This document shows, in pieces, positions 48,123 through 59,985 of a stretch of 64,000 nucleotides of DNA; within the stretch, counting starts at the first letter, position 1; every line of letters starts with the position of its first letter. Origin of the DNA: Epiperipatus broadwayi (Eukaryota; Onychophora; Udeonychophora; Euonychophora; Peripatidae); NCBI GenBank assembly GCA_028023455.1, contig JAQFVV010000183.1:2393975-2457974 (forward strand), in the 5' to 3' direction. A program made the translations under genes and the position numbers. The notes under the pieces are model-generated. The model did not search any database. It worked only from the letters and a program-made list of their open reading frames with translations, and was not told the DNA's origin.

Positions 48123-48265
48123 CTGAGAGTACTGCACCTTGAGCTTAGATTGAAAATATTATTGTGTTTTCAATTTTATTCTCATAGTTTTGTAGTTAAA
48201 TAGAGATAAAAGGTGGCTGCTATAGGGTTGCATTAGATCCTAAGATCTAGGTGCAGTGCTCTCAG

Positions 48266-48324
48266 ATCCAAGGCTCCTCACTGTTGAAGGCCACAAGCCA
48301 GAAACTAGTCTGGGCATATTGGAT
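48266..48324 (+). ncRNA. Hammerhead, family A, A6 mutated
   Basis: As its partner but the core reads CUGUUGA (A6 to U). Stem III is the perfect ACU/AGU palindrome and distal stem I AUCCAA/UUGGAU is intact. Probably inactive. Confidence 0.68.
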
Positions 48325-48424
48325 GAGTAGGCACTAGATAGCGATTTTATGCACAAGCCTTCTGGCATCCACTGATTACTCTTTTTGGCACAAGGTGGAA
48401 CTACTGTATGGAGAGTTTTGCATT

Positions 48425-48999
48425 GTTTAATTATATTATATTTTAAAATGTTACTTTTTTAAGAAAACAAGTCATTAAAATCATAATTGTAGTAAAGCAG
48501 AGAAAGGAGTTGTGATTTTTTCCTAAAAAGAAATGCTTTCATAAATGCTGGTGAATAAATTTTTTGGAAAATTTTAATCAGTATAATTTCAAAATTTAAA
48601 ATATATTTTTATATATTTTACAATATCTCAACTAAAATTCAATTCTACTTTAAAAATGAATTCAAATAAGTAATATTTTTGTTCATTAATTTTTATAAAT
48701 AGGTGAAAGTTAAAATTCAATACAAAAATTGTTGTTGTGATTATTATTATGATGATGATGTTTCAAAAGGCACTTTATTAACCTAGGTAGTTTTACATCA
48801 AAATACATTTTTTACATTTAGTTTTATTACATAGATTGATGTAAAGGAGTACATACGTCATAAGGGTTTTGCATATTAGTGTCCTTCAGTGGATCAATTG
48901 TCCAATTGGTTACCTTTATGTGAGCACTAAGGCTTTCAATTATGGGAATACTGTTGTGCTATCAATCATCCTTTATTCCATATGTAATATCAATTAGTT
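48425..48999. other. AT-rich DNA, possibly the 3' flank of a LINE
   Basis: ATTATTATTATGATGATGATG near 48742 could be a LINE-type simple-repeat tail. Nothing else recognised. Confidence 0.3.
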
Positions 49000-50800
49000 C
49001 TCAATATGTCAAAAGTCATTTTTACTTTCATTGAGATTTTGTATTGTAGGTGTGTTTGTTCATATTTTGCTTTTCTGTTGCTGGCCAATCTTGTGCATCC
49101 TCATCATCTACTTCAAATTCTTCATGAGTTGTTTCTATTGTTTGGTACTGCTTTTCATAGTTGCTTGTGCTTGACTCTTCCATTTTAACTTTTTTGGCCT
49201 GTCTGTTTTTTTTTTGGCGGTCACCCTGACCTTCACTTTTGGTCTGTGTTTATTTGTTTTGTGGCAAGTTTGATGCGATTAGTTGTGTTATTTCAGTGGC
49301 TGTGTTATTTTTAATTCTTAGTGCTTGCAATAATTTTGGTTTGGTGGCTTCAGAAGTGTCATTAGTTGAGGCCTGTTTTTTCCCGTTGGATTTTGACTCT
49401 CAGCCTCTTCCTTGCCTTGGTTAATAATATGGCTATCATGTATTAGTGCAGACTCCTGTATTTTTTCAGCTGTTGTTTCATCTTTATTTGGCTCTTGATC
49501 TGTACTTGTTTTTCTAACTGATAAGTCTAAGTGCTCTTCAGCTGGAGTGTCATCCATGTTTTATTTGCTTTGTGGTTGGTGTCAGTTGTTTTTTTGGGTT
49601 CTGTTTTTTCTTTATCAAGTGATGTTTCTGTTTGCATCAAGATTTTTGCCTCTTGATGTTGCCCTGTGCTTGGTTGATGTTGCACTGTGTTTGATTGGTT
49701 TTTGACCATTTTTGCTTCTTGATGCTGTGCTGTGCTTGATTGATTTTTGATGTTTTTCCTAGCATCACAGTCAATTGCTAAGTGTCCACATTCTCTGCAC
49801 ATGAAACATTGTGGTCTTCATCCTTTATGTGAATAGTTAATATGGTACCTTGATTGACTATTTGAGTGAGTATATCTTCTGGGTTTACAGCTTCATTTAA
49901 CTTTCATTTTAAAATGGAAACTATTGCTATATACCAGAGTAGAAGTGTCATTTAGGTATATTGGCTTAATGTAGATTGCTTTTCCATGTGGCTGGATTAG
50001 ATTTTGAAAGTCTTCGATATTTTATCCAAAATATGTGTTTTGAATTATGCCAGTGAACAGTTTTGCAAGTTTTTATCGACCACAATCAGGGCATAATTTT
50101 CCAAATCTTAATCTGAGTTTGAAATCTTGCTTGCTGATATTCATCAAAAAATTCCTACACAATATATCAGGAGTTGGAATGTTCTCTAATGGATAAGATC
50201 ATATCCCATATTACATTTTTAATCAGCTCTTCATATAGCAGTTTCCTGCAAAACTTATATAGGGTAGGGTTTTTGTCTGTTACCACTATCACGAGTGACT
50301 TTGTCAAAAAAAACTTTTTAAAGGTGTTAAACAGCTTTTTTCATATTATATTGTTGAAGCTAGCATTGATTTCTTGTATCTCTTTTTTAGTCCAGATTTC
50401 TGATGAGGGTTTAATGCTATCGGTATTTTCGAGATTTAGGTCATTGAAGTCTGTCTGATTTGCTTTTTTAATCTCCCATTTTGGGCTGGGGCTAAGGTTT
50501 TTTCTGTGTTGGCTTGTTTATAGTTTGGTTTTACTATATTTGCATATGTTCTAGTGGCCCTGGTATTATTTAAACAATTGGTGTTTATTTTGATGCTGTT
50601 TGTGTCATTGTTTTTCTGTGTTGATGTCATGTTTCCCATTTTTATGTCTAGGTTAGTTTTCTCTTAAATATGTGATAATCCTTCTGTTTAGGACTGTTAT
50701 TTTCTTGATAGATGTTTTAATATGAGATTTGCTTTTTTTTTCTTTATTTTTATTCAGAGCTATCATGAGTTTAATCTTTTCATGGCACAGTAGGACTGCA
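49000..50800 (-). pseudogene. LINE ORF1 (nucleic-acid-binding, CCHC knuckle), broken
   Basis: Minus strand. The first half (50436-50639, MGNMTSTQKNNDTNSIKIN...) is Asn/Thr-rich, followed by a frame-broken middle. Then RPQCFMCRECGHLAIDCDAR at about 49745-49815 has a perfect C-x2-C-x4-H-x4-C zinc knuckle. A Gln/Lys/Thr-rich tail runs to about 49320. This layout is typical of LINE ORF1 proteins, which coat the RNA; a gypsy Gag is less likely because no protease or RT follows. Several stops and frameshifts make it non-functional. Confidence 0.65.
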
Positions 50801-50809
50801 GTATTATGG

Positions 50810-50839
50810 TCATCATCACCATCATCATCATCATCATCA

Positions 50840-50881
<42 letters not shown>
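50810..50881. repeat. Compound microsatellite (CAT)n(ATT)n between two LINE fragments
   Basis: Lies exactly between the minus-strand ORF1 fragment and the plus-strand RT fragment. Confidence 0.95.
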
Positions 50882-50883
<2 letters not shown>

Positions 50884-52009
50884 GTTAGACCTCATTTAAT
50901 TGAATGGTTTAGCAATTATTTGAGAGGTTGTAAATCCTATGTGTATATGGATAGAACCAATTCTCACTTTTTGAAAAATATGGTAGGTGTTCCTCGTGGT
51001 GGAATATTAGCACCATTACTTTTTAATGTTTTTATGTGTGATGTTGATCAAAACATAAAAAATAGTCTGATACTTACTGATGCTGATGATTGTAAGTTAT
51101 TTAAAATAACTATTACTTATAATGATCATATTGAGGTTCAAAAGTATATACATTGTTTTAAAATTTGATGTAGGTATAACAATATGGAGATTAATATTAA
51201 TAAAACATTCATTGTTTCCTATACTAATAAAACTGAAAAACTGTTTATTAATATAAAATTGAAAATGGTATTATTACATATAAAGAGATTGTATCTAATT
51301 TAGGAATAATATTTTGTCGTAATTTTACTTTTAATGCACATATTAAGTATATTATTAATACAGCATACAGAAAGATGGGTTGTATTTAGAGATATGGGAG
51401 AGATTTATCTACTTCCATAAAATATAGGTTATTTTTTTCTCTTGTTACACTTTTAGAATATAGTTCTTGTATATGGAATTTCAATTTGATTAATATTCGG
51501 TCTAGAATACATGGTGTTGAAAAAAGATTTAATAAATTAATAATGGGAGAACATCAAAATGTTAAAACAGTTTTGAAAGAAAGGAGGATATTGAAAGATA
51601 TGATATTTTTGAAAAAGTTAATTGATGGAAAAATTGATGTAAGTGACTGTATATCAAAAATAGAATTGAAAGTGCCTAGTCATCTGTTAAGAGAAATGCA
51701 TACTTTTAAGGTTACTAACTGTAAAAATACTTTCTTCAGCAAGTCAGTATTATTAATAGATTGCAAATAGCATATAATCTAACTTTTAATAATATTGATA
51801 TTTTTTGTGATCAGTTTATTATGAATATTAGAAAACAATTAAACTTATAATTATGAACATATATATAATCTTAGGTATGTAATTTGTATTTGTTTATTGT
51901 TTTTTTTTTTTTGTCCTTTTTTTTTTTGTTTATTGTGTATTTCTGTTAAAATGTAAATGTTGAAATGTACATAATCAATTGATATTGAATTGAATTGAAT
52001 TACTATTAC
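50882..52009 (+). pseudogene. LINE reverse transcriptase C-terminal fragment (CR1/Jockey-like)
   Basis: 5'-truncated RT with IEWFSNYLRGCKSYV, GVPRGGILAPLLFNVFM and TDADDCKLF, where the usual catalytic YADD has a D in place of Y. A thumb/C-terminal region follows in shifting frames, with a long open part at 51486-51770 (RSRIHGVEKRFNKLIMG). It ends in TTGAATTGAATTGAA at about 51990-52009, a short simple tail as in CR1/Jockey-group LINEs. The clade is tentative. Confidence 0.7.
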
Positions 52010-55000
52010 ATAATGTTTTCTTCAAAAGTAAACAAAGTATAAATATGCCTGAAGCCCCATATTAATCTAAATTTTAATGAGAAAAGAGCTTTAAATTATT
52101 GTAGTAAGAATAATTATAATAGAAGTTAATTAAAAAACACAAATTTCTAAATTTAGAAATTAAATGTCATCTGCATGTACTTCCTAATAAAGTAGAAAAA
52201 AAAATATTGATTCAAATTTGATCTTAAAATCCATGATTATAAATTTTTCTGAGTTCTATATTTGGCTAGTAAATGTCAATTGAGATTCTTAGTAACATCA
52301 TTATTTTCTACTAATTGCTGCATGGAAAGGAAAAAGTCATTTTTTATTGGAAGTTAGAATTGAAGATATATCACATTCATCTAAGGAAAAAAACAACCCC
52401 TTTTTATTTCTGGATATAAAAGTTGTAATAAAAGCCATTTAATAATAATAACCATTAATTTCTTAATTATTATGATAGATATATATGAAGATTTAACATA
52501 AACCATTTAATTAAAGTAGTTGCAGGCCATACTTTACTTTGAAGGATGAATTGATCTAAATTATTTAAAACACTTTTCTATTTAACTTTGATATATGTGG
52601 AAAATGATCTAAAAGAAAAGTGCAATGAATATCATTGACTTATTTAAGTTAAGATCAAATTCAGTACTGTTTGTGCTCATAGACTTGGGTCAATTTAAGA
52701 TCGAAACTTTTATAAATGTGGATATAGAGAAAGAGTATTTTATAGCTTTAGCAAATAAATGTCAGTCAAAGCAATTGGGATATAGATGATATAAGTTCCA
52801 GTTACTATATGTAAAGATTTAAAGATGTCATGCATTCTTTAATCATTTTATGATAATATCTTAAAAGTTTGTCATCCTTCAACAGGGAAAAATATGCATT
52901 GGTGCAATAGTTTATAGATTAACTGTTTCAAGAATAATATTAAGTAATCAACATAAGATGAATGAAGATACCAGAATTATCACCCTTTGGATTTTTCAAA
53001 TGAACAATAAAAATGCTTTTATGAGGTTTTTATATTGTTAAATGCCATCTTGATAGTATTGTTTATTCTAGAAAATATGCTTTATGTGATCACTCTTTCT
53101 TCTTACAAAACAAAACAAAACAAAACAACAATATTGTGTAATTGGACTCAAAAGAAATAGGCATAAGTTTTGAAGTTGGAAAGCAATCATTAAATTATTA
53201 TTGTCACAATTTTAATTAAGGTTTGTCATTATTCATCTTTTTTCTTTCTATATTTTAGATAAATTTTCATAATTTTTAACACAAATATCAAAACTATTAA
53301 TTCATTCTTTTTCTATAATAAGACCCATATTAAACATGTCATAGTTTTTAGATTTAATAATGGTGATATTTTTATTGATATAAAAATCAATGTTAACTTT
53401 TGGTGTTCTAATCACAGAAAGTTAATGATTTTGATAGTTTTTATTTTTTTAAAAACTTCATTTAATTTCTCAATTTTTCTGGTGAAATTAAAATTGTTGA
53501 AACTACTACGTTTTGAATATTTTGCTATGCTTGTTTTTTTTTTCTATAGAAAGACGTTTTGGATGCACTAGAGGAAGATTTGTTTTTGTTTCTGAAAATT
53601 TATTGAAAATAAATTCTATGAAAGTTGTCAATTATTAAAAAGAGAGAGGGAGAGAGAGAGAAATAGATGCTATGTGAGAAATTGGGAAAAATTAAATTTA
53701 TCCATCATGGTTCTCATGCAATCATATTTGTTATCTATGCTAATTGTTAGATCTGTAAGTAAATAAGTGGAAAAGTATAAATCGTTTAATTACTATTGTT
53801 TTTAACCTGCAATTAAGAATCATAGATATTGGAGCAGTAACTGGAATTAATATTAAAAGTATTACAAATACATGCCTAAACAACAACAACAACAAAAAAA
53901 CAAATTCAATTTTAAAATGATTAGCAAATATATAATGAAGTAAAGTGGATATTAATAAGGCCAGAACAATTCTTGATTTGATATTTTGCAATAAAAAATA
54001 TTCTAAGAATTTTGCTCAGTAATTGTAAAAAAATAAATAAAGGGTGCAATTAATTTATATTCTAGGTCAATGATAATATAAAATTAGGCTTTGTAATAGA
54101 TCATTTTACTAATGAAAATTTTAAATTAGTTATGTAATTCAAAAATTGTTTTCTCCTAATAAAAACACAATTGGTGAATTAGTTTGAATTTCAATTCTTC
54201 TATTATAAAATTTTTACAAATTTTAAAGTTAACAATCATGTTTTTTGCAGATTGCACTAATCTATATATATATAAGATTTCTGGAGATTACAAGGCAAAA
54301 AAATCCTAGCATGCAGTAATTGATGAATATTATTGTCTGCATTTGTTTACTGCAAGTTTACCATGACTTATTTTAGCTTTTCAATAATTAGAGCCACATT
54401 GTAAACTTTAATGTCTTCATATAATGAACAACTTAAGCGCACAACATATATAAAAATTGTATAAGCATTGATAATGTATTCAAACTGTAATGTAATTATG
54501 TATTTTTAATGTACAATTTTATATTACTGTCAGTTATTTATCAGACCGATACACATATATTTAATGTTTAATTGATTAACACTTTTATACAATACTTTTT
54601 AAATAAAAAATGATGTAAAATTAAGTTTGTGGAATGTTTGTTTTGCCTTTTTTTTTAAATATCTGTATCTGATTTAAAACTATTTTTTTTATAGACAATT
54701 TATTTTGAACATTTTAATCTTTTGCACATTTTAAACTTATTGAAAGAAGAAAAAATGTGTTCATCAAGTAATTTTTTTGGTCATTTTGTGTGAAGTCTTT
54801 CATCATTTACTAGGAACTAATTTTAGAACTTTTCAAACTGTAAATAACTAATGTTCAATTTTCCAACTGCGTCTGTTAAAAGTTGGGTTATTACGAATTG
54901 AAAATAGCAACTAAATAAATAACAGAAACAGTAAAATTTAATAAGTGATTATTTATTACATTTGCTTTTTAAAAATTATTGACATAGTGATTATAAATCC

Positions 55001-55484
55001 AATCAAACAATTTGTCAGTGTTATATATATAAGCATGGCAGAGCATACATAAAATATCTATAGTTTTTCCATGAAATATTTGATATTCCAATAAATATTA
55101 TTTTACAAACACACACACACACACATCATTTTCTTTGCATTTTTTAAAATTCTCAATCTGCATATGTATAGTATATACCTTTATATATATATTCTGTATG
55201 TTTCAACCATATTATATTATCATCATCAAAGATTGTTTTATTTATTAAATACTAAAATTAATATGGGGAAATATATAAAATGAATACATACCTATCTTAT
55301 GTACTATAAATATAACACGTGTTAATATAAGTACAAATAAAATATTTTAATAATCAGCAAAACTTATGGAAGATTTTTTTTGTTTCTCTTGAGTGAAGCT
55401 TAGGTGACATATAAGTCTGAAACAGCAGTATAGTTACTGTGAATTTTTGAAAATGATATAATTAATTATATAACTTAGTGTAAG
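52010..55484. other. AT-rich DNA without recognised genes
   Basis: A GA-rich run lies at 53640-53662; otherwise nothing recognised. Confidence 0.4.
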
Positions 55485-55570
55485 TAATATTTATTAAGAC
55501 TGTAACCTCAAGAATGTGCGCATAAAAATGTGATAGTAGGACCTCTACAGGTATTAACCACAAGCTTCCG
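55485..55570. mobile_element. Foldback family M1, partial copy
   Basis: AATATTTATTAAGACTGTAA, CCTCAAGAATGTGCGCATAA and a centre inverted relative to the copy at 21305-21436 (GGACCTCTACAGGTATTAACC). One arm is missing. Confidence 0.65.
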
Positions 55571-56219
55571 TTTTGGAAAAAAAGAGGGGAATCCTTCTTT
55601 ACTTCAACCTATTTTATAGTATTTGATATAAAATGGTTTTTCTTACTTAGTGTATTAAATAATTTTAACTTATAGTATTTGATGTAAAATGGTTTTTCCT
55701 TAAGTGAAACCAGGAGCTTCTAGGTATTAAAAGCCTTATGCCTAAAAATTCTGGTTCTAAGTTAATTTATTTCTTGCCTTTGAAATCTTTTCATACTTTA
55801 ATAAATCTATCTTTTTTTTTTCATGAAATAAAATTATTCTGTCAATGCTAAAATATTTTCTTCATTTTATTAATTTCAATATTTTCACTTTTATTATAAA
55901 GGCCTAAACAAAAACTTAATTTTTTATTTCACTATTTTAATCTATCTTTTTAAATGAAGCTTTTATTTTTAGCAGTGAGACAAGTTTTGAATATATGGTG
56001 TTGGTTATTCATTATTAATCCTTTAAAACTTTAAGCTATATTGATAACTTAAAAATGTTCAAATAAAAATATTCAGAATATATAAATTATAATCTAAATA
56101 TATCTTAATAAAATGAAAAAACACAATAATACACAAAAAAGTATATGAATAATTTTTAGCATATTTGACAAAATCTATCTGTTATAATACAGATTCTATT
56201 TATAAAACCAGATCTTTTT
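55571..56219. other. AT-rich DNA without recognised features
   Basis: GTATTTGATATAAAATGGTTTTTC is repeated about 60 bp apart near 55618 and 55675, a short local duplication. Confidence 0.45.
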
Positions 56220-56941
56220 TTCAGAAGCTTGTTTTTCTTTTTATATTTCTCAAAAACTTATTTTTATTTTCTATCTTTTTTACAACTTCCACAATCTCTT
56301 TTACCATCTATCCATAGTTCCTGCTTTTAAGTAGATTCCAATCCAGTTTCCCTTTTTTAGAATTTCTTTAAAAAAAAAAAAACTTGACTTTGTTTTCCCC
56401 ATATACCTGGAGCTTTACAAAACCTTCTCTTGTGATTTTAATATCATGTGTTCATTATTAATAGTATTTTTATCTACAAAGCTCTTTTGATTGACTTTTT
56501 TAAATATTTATTATCCATCTTAAAATCTTCAACAATTTATCAAATTCTAGTAGCACAACTTTATAATCTTTTATTACCTTTCATTATGCAAATTATTTAT
56601 ATTAATTTTTAAATAATTTTTTCAATATTTTTATACATTTTTTTACTTCATCAACATTGTGATTAATAATTGGCATGTATGCCTGAAAAATTACCATATC
56701 CATTAGATAGTCTTAATCCATGATTAAACTATCATTTATTAGAGTGCTACTTATAAAAGTCATATTTTTGAATCTAGGGTAGACTTGTACCATAATATTT
56801 ACTTCTAAATTCATATTACAAAGTTCTTAGAGAATTTTTCTTATTTTTTCTTTACAACTTATCTATCGTGTGCCCTGAGTTTTATAATATTGAACTTCAC
56901 CTGTGACAATTAATTTTGCATTTTTAACACCCCATTTATTA

Positions 56942-56942
<1 letters not shown>
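56220..56942 (-). pseudogene. LINE endonuclease fragment
   Basis: Minus strand, broken. NAKLIVTGEVQYYKTQG and MVIFQAYMPIINHNVDEVK recall the LINE apurinic-endonuclease motif I-I-Q-V-Y-A-P-T. Frames shift often. Probably RTE- or L1-group. Confidence 0.45.

Positions 56943-57013
<71 letters not shown>
56943..57013. repeat. (AT)n microsatellite
   Basis: An AT run of about 70 bases. Confidence 0.97.
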
Positions 57014-57015
<2 letters not shown>

Positions 57016-57428
57016 GTCTAATTAGCAGGCAGACATAACTGGATTGATCTGATCATCGCTGGAATTTTCTATTTGTTATATTTAACTGCCTCACTATACT
57101 TATGATCATCATTATAAATTTGAAAGTCAGATATTTAAGTAAAAAGCAATACAAAAACTTTAGATCACTGCCAAACATGGAAACATTAAAGTATAGTCAA
57201 ATGAGCTCTTTGTGAAATAAAACCATTGATATATAATAATAACTTTTGAATTGTAAATTATATTAAGATTTACCAGATGTATTTCAGACAAAAATCCTCT
57301 TTGTTAATTACATTAAACTTTCATTCAACCAACTGTAGTTCAAAATAATCAGAATCTTAGATAAGTCAAATTTATTTGTTTTATTTGAAAGGGAGATGAT
57401 TAAATACAGTTATTAAATATGTTGCTTT
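57014..57428. other. AT-rich DNA without recognised features
   Basis: Nothing recognised. Confidence 0.4.
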
Positions 57429-57591
57429 ATGTAGTCAGTAAGCATATATATATAATTTGACCAGATATGAATTATAACTGGTTTTTATTTAGAGTTGGAG
57501 TGTGTAGTGGATTTAAGCCTGTCCATTAAAGTATGAAAATTGGCTATCTTAATATATATCTGAGAACTTATTGCATGTATGTGTAGAGATG

Positions 57592-57652
57592 ATAATCTGG
57601 ACCAACTGATAATTGCTGGTTTAGCATGAAATATATATATATAAGTGATTAT
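57592..57652 (+). ncRNA. Hammerhead, family B, G8 mutated
   Basis: The core reads CUGAUAA (G8 to A), stem II UGCU/AGCA is kept and GAAA is present. Stem III is replaced by an AU run and UUGG is lost. The snap-back palindrome begins inside stem II. Confidence 0.65.
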
Positions 57653-58171
57653 TTATCTTTTTTATGTCAAAAAGATAAATAATCACTTATATATATATAT
57701 TTCATGTAGTCAGTAAGCATATATATATAATTTGACCAGATATGAATTATAACTGGTTTTTATTTAGAGTTGGAGTGTATTCAAGTGTATCAATGTTATG
57801 AGATAGAATGGAGAGTGGTGGGTCATGTGAAAGTCTGTGCTCATATACCCTATATATTGCATATACTTATACAGGTATATAATAAGCTTGTATTTCAGTT
57901 ATTACATACTAGAGATGTCTGCCCATCCCTCGTATATATATTAAATGGATTATGTTATGTACATGAGGAGTCATATTAACTTTAGGTCAACATGGGTGTG
58001 ATGAGAATCTCAGCTTTAGAGTGGTTTTTTAGCATTCCATCATCAGATTTTCAATTGGATGGATAGTTGAAGAGTTGGAGTGTGGAGTGGATTGAAGCCT
58101 GTCCATTAAAGTATGAAGATTGGCTATCTTAATATATATCTGAGCACTTATTGTATATATGTGTAGAGTTG

Positions 58172-58230
58172 ATAATCTGGACCAATGGATGATTGCTGGT
58201 TTAGCATGAAATACGTATATTGGTGATTAT
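58172..58230 (+). ncRNA. Hammerhead, family B, C3 and U4 mutated
   Basis: AUAAUC-UGG-ACCAA, then UGGAUGA in place of CUGAUGA, UGCU/AGCA, GAAA, UACGUAUA, UUGGU-GAUUAU. All helices are kept but the core is broken. Confidence 0.68.
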
Positions 58231-58373
58231 TTATCTTTTTGACATATAAGTGTTCAAGTGTATCAGTGTTATGAAATAGAATGGACAGTGGTGGGTCGTG
58301 TGAAAGTCTGTGCTCCTATATCCTATGTATTATAAATCTTATTGTAAGTATATATATATATATATATAATAAC

Positions 58374-58843
58374 AAGTCAGATGTCACATGACTTATATAT
58401 AGCTTGCACTTACAAATATGTAAAATTAAGAGCATGCTAATAGCTCTAAACAAGCTTTTTTTTTTTTTTATTTATGATAAATGCTACTACAAGAGAAGAC
58501 ATTCAAATCATTTTTATCTTGGATTGTCCCCATCCCCAGACCGGTTTCGACCTATGGGTCTCTTCAGTGAGGAGTTGGGACATTAGATTTAAAAAACCAA
58601 CTCAAGCAAAGCATTTATCTAAAAGTTAATTGTTAGAAGAAGATCTGAAACTTTTAGACATCTACATGTCTTTAAAGTCAGCTCTCCAACTGAAAAAATC
58701 ATATGGGCCTGAACTTAATTCAGATACTCCATATATTAGTAGGCTTAGCCATTTAATTTAGCCAAAGCCACAACAGCAAAATAATAATAGTAATAATAAG
58801 TCAGATGTCACATGACTTATATATAGCTTGCACTTACAAATAT
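58374..58843. mobile_element. Unit bounded by 46-bp direct repeats and carrying a family C hammerhead
   Basis: AAGTCAGATGTCACATGACT ... TACAAATAT occurs identically at 58374-58419 and 58798-58843. The ~380 bp between contain the hammerhead at 58526-58581 and no frame. The direct repeats could be the ends of a second tandem monomer (a monomer plus a bit), a target duplication or a recombination product; 46 bp is too long for an ordinary target duplication. Confidence 0.65.
58526..58581 (-). ncRNA. Canonical type I hammerhead ribozyme (family C)
   Basis: Minus strand: GUCCC-AAC-UCCUCA, core CUGAAGA, stem II GACC/GGUC capped by CAUA, GAA, ACCGGU, C17, then UGGGGA-UG-GGGAC. Every core base is right (C3, U4, G5, A6, G8, A9, G12, A13, A14, C17). 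Stem II has the standard G-C closing pair. Stem I pairs in two blocks (six and five pairs) across an internal loop of the kind that docks with loop II. Stem III is only the palindrome ACC/GGU with no loop, as in natural hammerheads that work best as dimers. The stem I proximal sequence is identical to that of family A. Confidence 0.88.
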
Positions 58844-59036
58844 ATATATATATATATATATATGGTTAAACTGTATTATTTTGTGTTAATTTCTGTCATT
58901 TAGATGAAATAAAATCCATCATTGTCATTGTCAAGTTTTGAAAGAAAAACTGCTAGATCTCAAATAATATCAAGATTGAGTGTGAAATAAAGAACAATCA
59001 CTCTTGTGTATATTTAATAGTTGATTATTCAGAATA
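58844..59036. other. AT microsatellite and AT-rich DNA
   Basis: An AT run of about 20 bases follows directly after the second 46-bp repeat. Nothing else is recognised. Confidence 0.5.
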
Positions 59037-59985
59037 CACCTGGGTCTCATTTTACACGATAGATAGGTTCCTCAGAAAACACGCGCAAACGAAATCGGGC
59101 AAAAATAGATGTAACTTACCTTGAAAAAGGGGGGGATACGGACTGTGATTTTTCAAAAATCGCATAAAAGCAAAGCACCAATGTAAAATTACTTTAAAAT
59201 TCATGCAAAAAAAAAAAAAAAAATAAGGAAATAAAATATGACTAATAAAAAATTTCAAATTTGAAAAAAATTGATACAAGACAAACTTTTTTTAACTATA
59301 ATATTTAATTTTATTCAAAACAATATATTTTTATGCATAATTTACAGTAATTTTAATTTATATTTTTTTTATACACATTTTAATTATTATCACTATTTGC
59401 CGGTAAACAGGTTCATTTGCAAACTGATAAAAAAATCAGATTCTTCACAAGATGAAATACAACTAGCACCAACGTCACTCTCATGTTGTATTAATTAATG
59501 GTTTTCTGGTGACAACATAATTAGTAATTAATCTAACAACTAAAAATTAAATTCTTATTTTTGTCTTTAATTTTCAATTTTAATTGTGCTCACTGCTATT
59601 ACTCACCTTTTAAAAATAAAATTACATTCTTTTTTAAAAAGCAAAAACAGAATGTGATTTAAAATGCAAAATTAACACGCACAATATTTGAACAAATTTA
59701 CATTATAATCTTGTAAAATTTAATGTGCGTATACATAAAATGTGGAAATCATGGTTTTAATTTCATTATTGCATAAAATCTTACTATTATAAAGCACTGA
59801 AAATATTGAAATTACTAAGTTGAAAGTCGAATTTCAATAATGTGCTATTACTTTCAATATAACGTAAGTGTGCGAAATTTATTATTTAAAGTAATAGCGC
59901 AATATCAGAGTTCGACTTCCAGTGAAACACGAATCGCGTAACTTCAAAATCGTGTTAAATAAGTCCACGTAAAAAGAGACCCAGG
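59037..59985. mobile_element. Non-autonomous DNA-transposon-like element with TIRs
   Basis: CCTGGGTCTCATTTTACACG at the left end faces its near-complement CACGTAAAAAGAGACCCAGG at the right, about 20 bp with few mismatches, flanked by TA-containing sites. Both ends also hold CpG-bearing blocks (ACACGCGCAAACGAAATCGG; CACGAATCGCGTAAC) unlike the flanks. No transposase frame. Confidence 0.65.

Larger units (their letters stand above)
47965..48424. mobile_element. Family A foldback element, complete (locus A5)
   Basis: Inverted arms of about 165 bp, from AATGCAAAACTCTCC to GGAGAGTTTTGCATT, flank a centre of about 130 bp. Each arm has one hammerhead (48064-48122 minus, 48266-48324 plus). It looks like a MITE by its ends, but the conserved heart of the arm is a ribozyme. 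Best reference copy of the family in this window. Confidence 0.82.
57429..58345 (+). mobile_element. Family B ribozyme repeat, rearranged tandem dimer (locus B6)
   Basis: Two plus-strand units (hammerheads near 57592 and 58172). The first is interrupted by a perfect 38-bp inverted repeat (57625-57662/57669-57706) and by an exact 75-bp direct duplication (57429-57503 copied at 57704-57778). The second unit keeps the full monomer, including AGCATTCCATCATCAGATTT, TTGAAGCCTGTCCATTAAAG and the tRNA-like end. Both ribozymes carry core changes. Confidence 0.75.
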
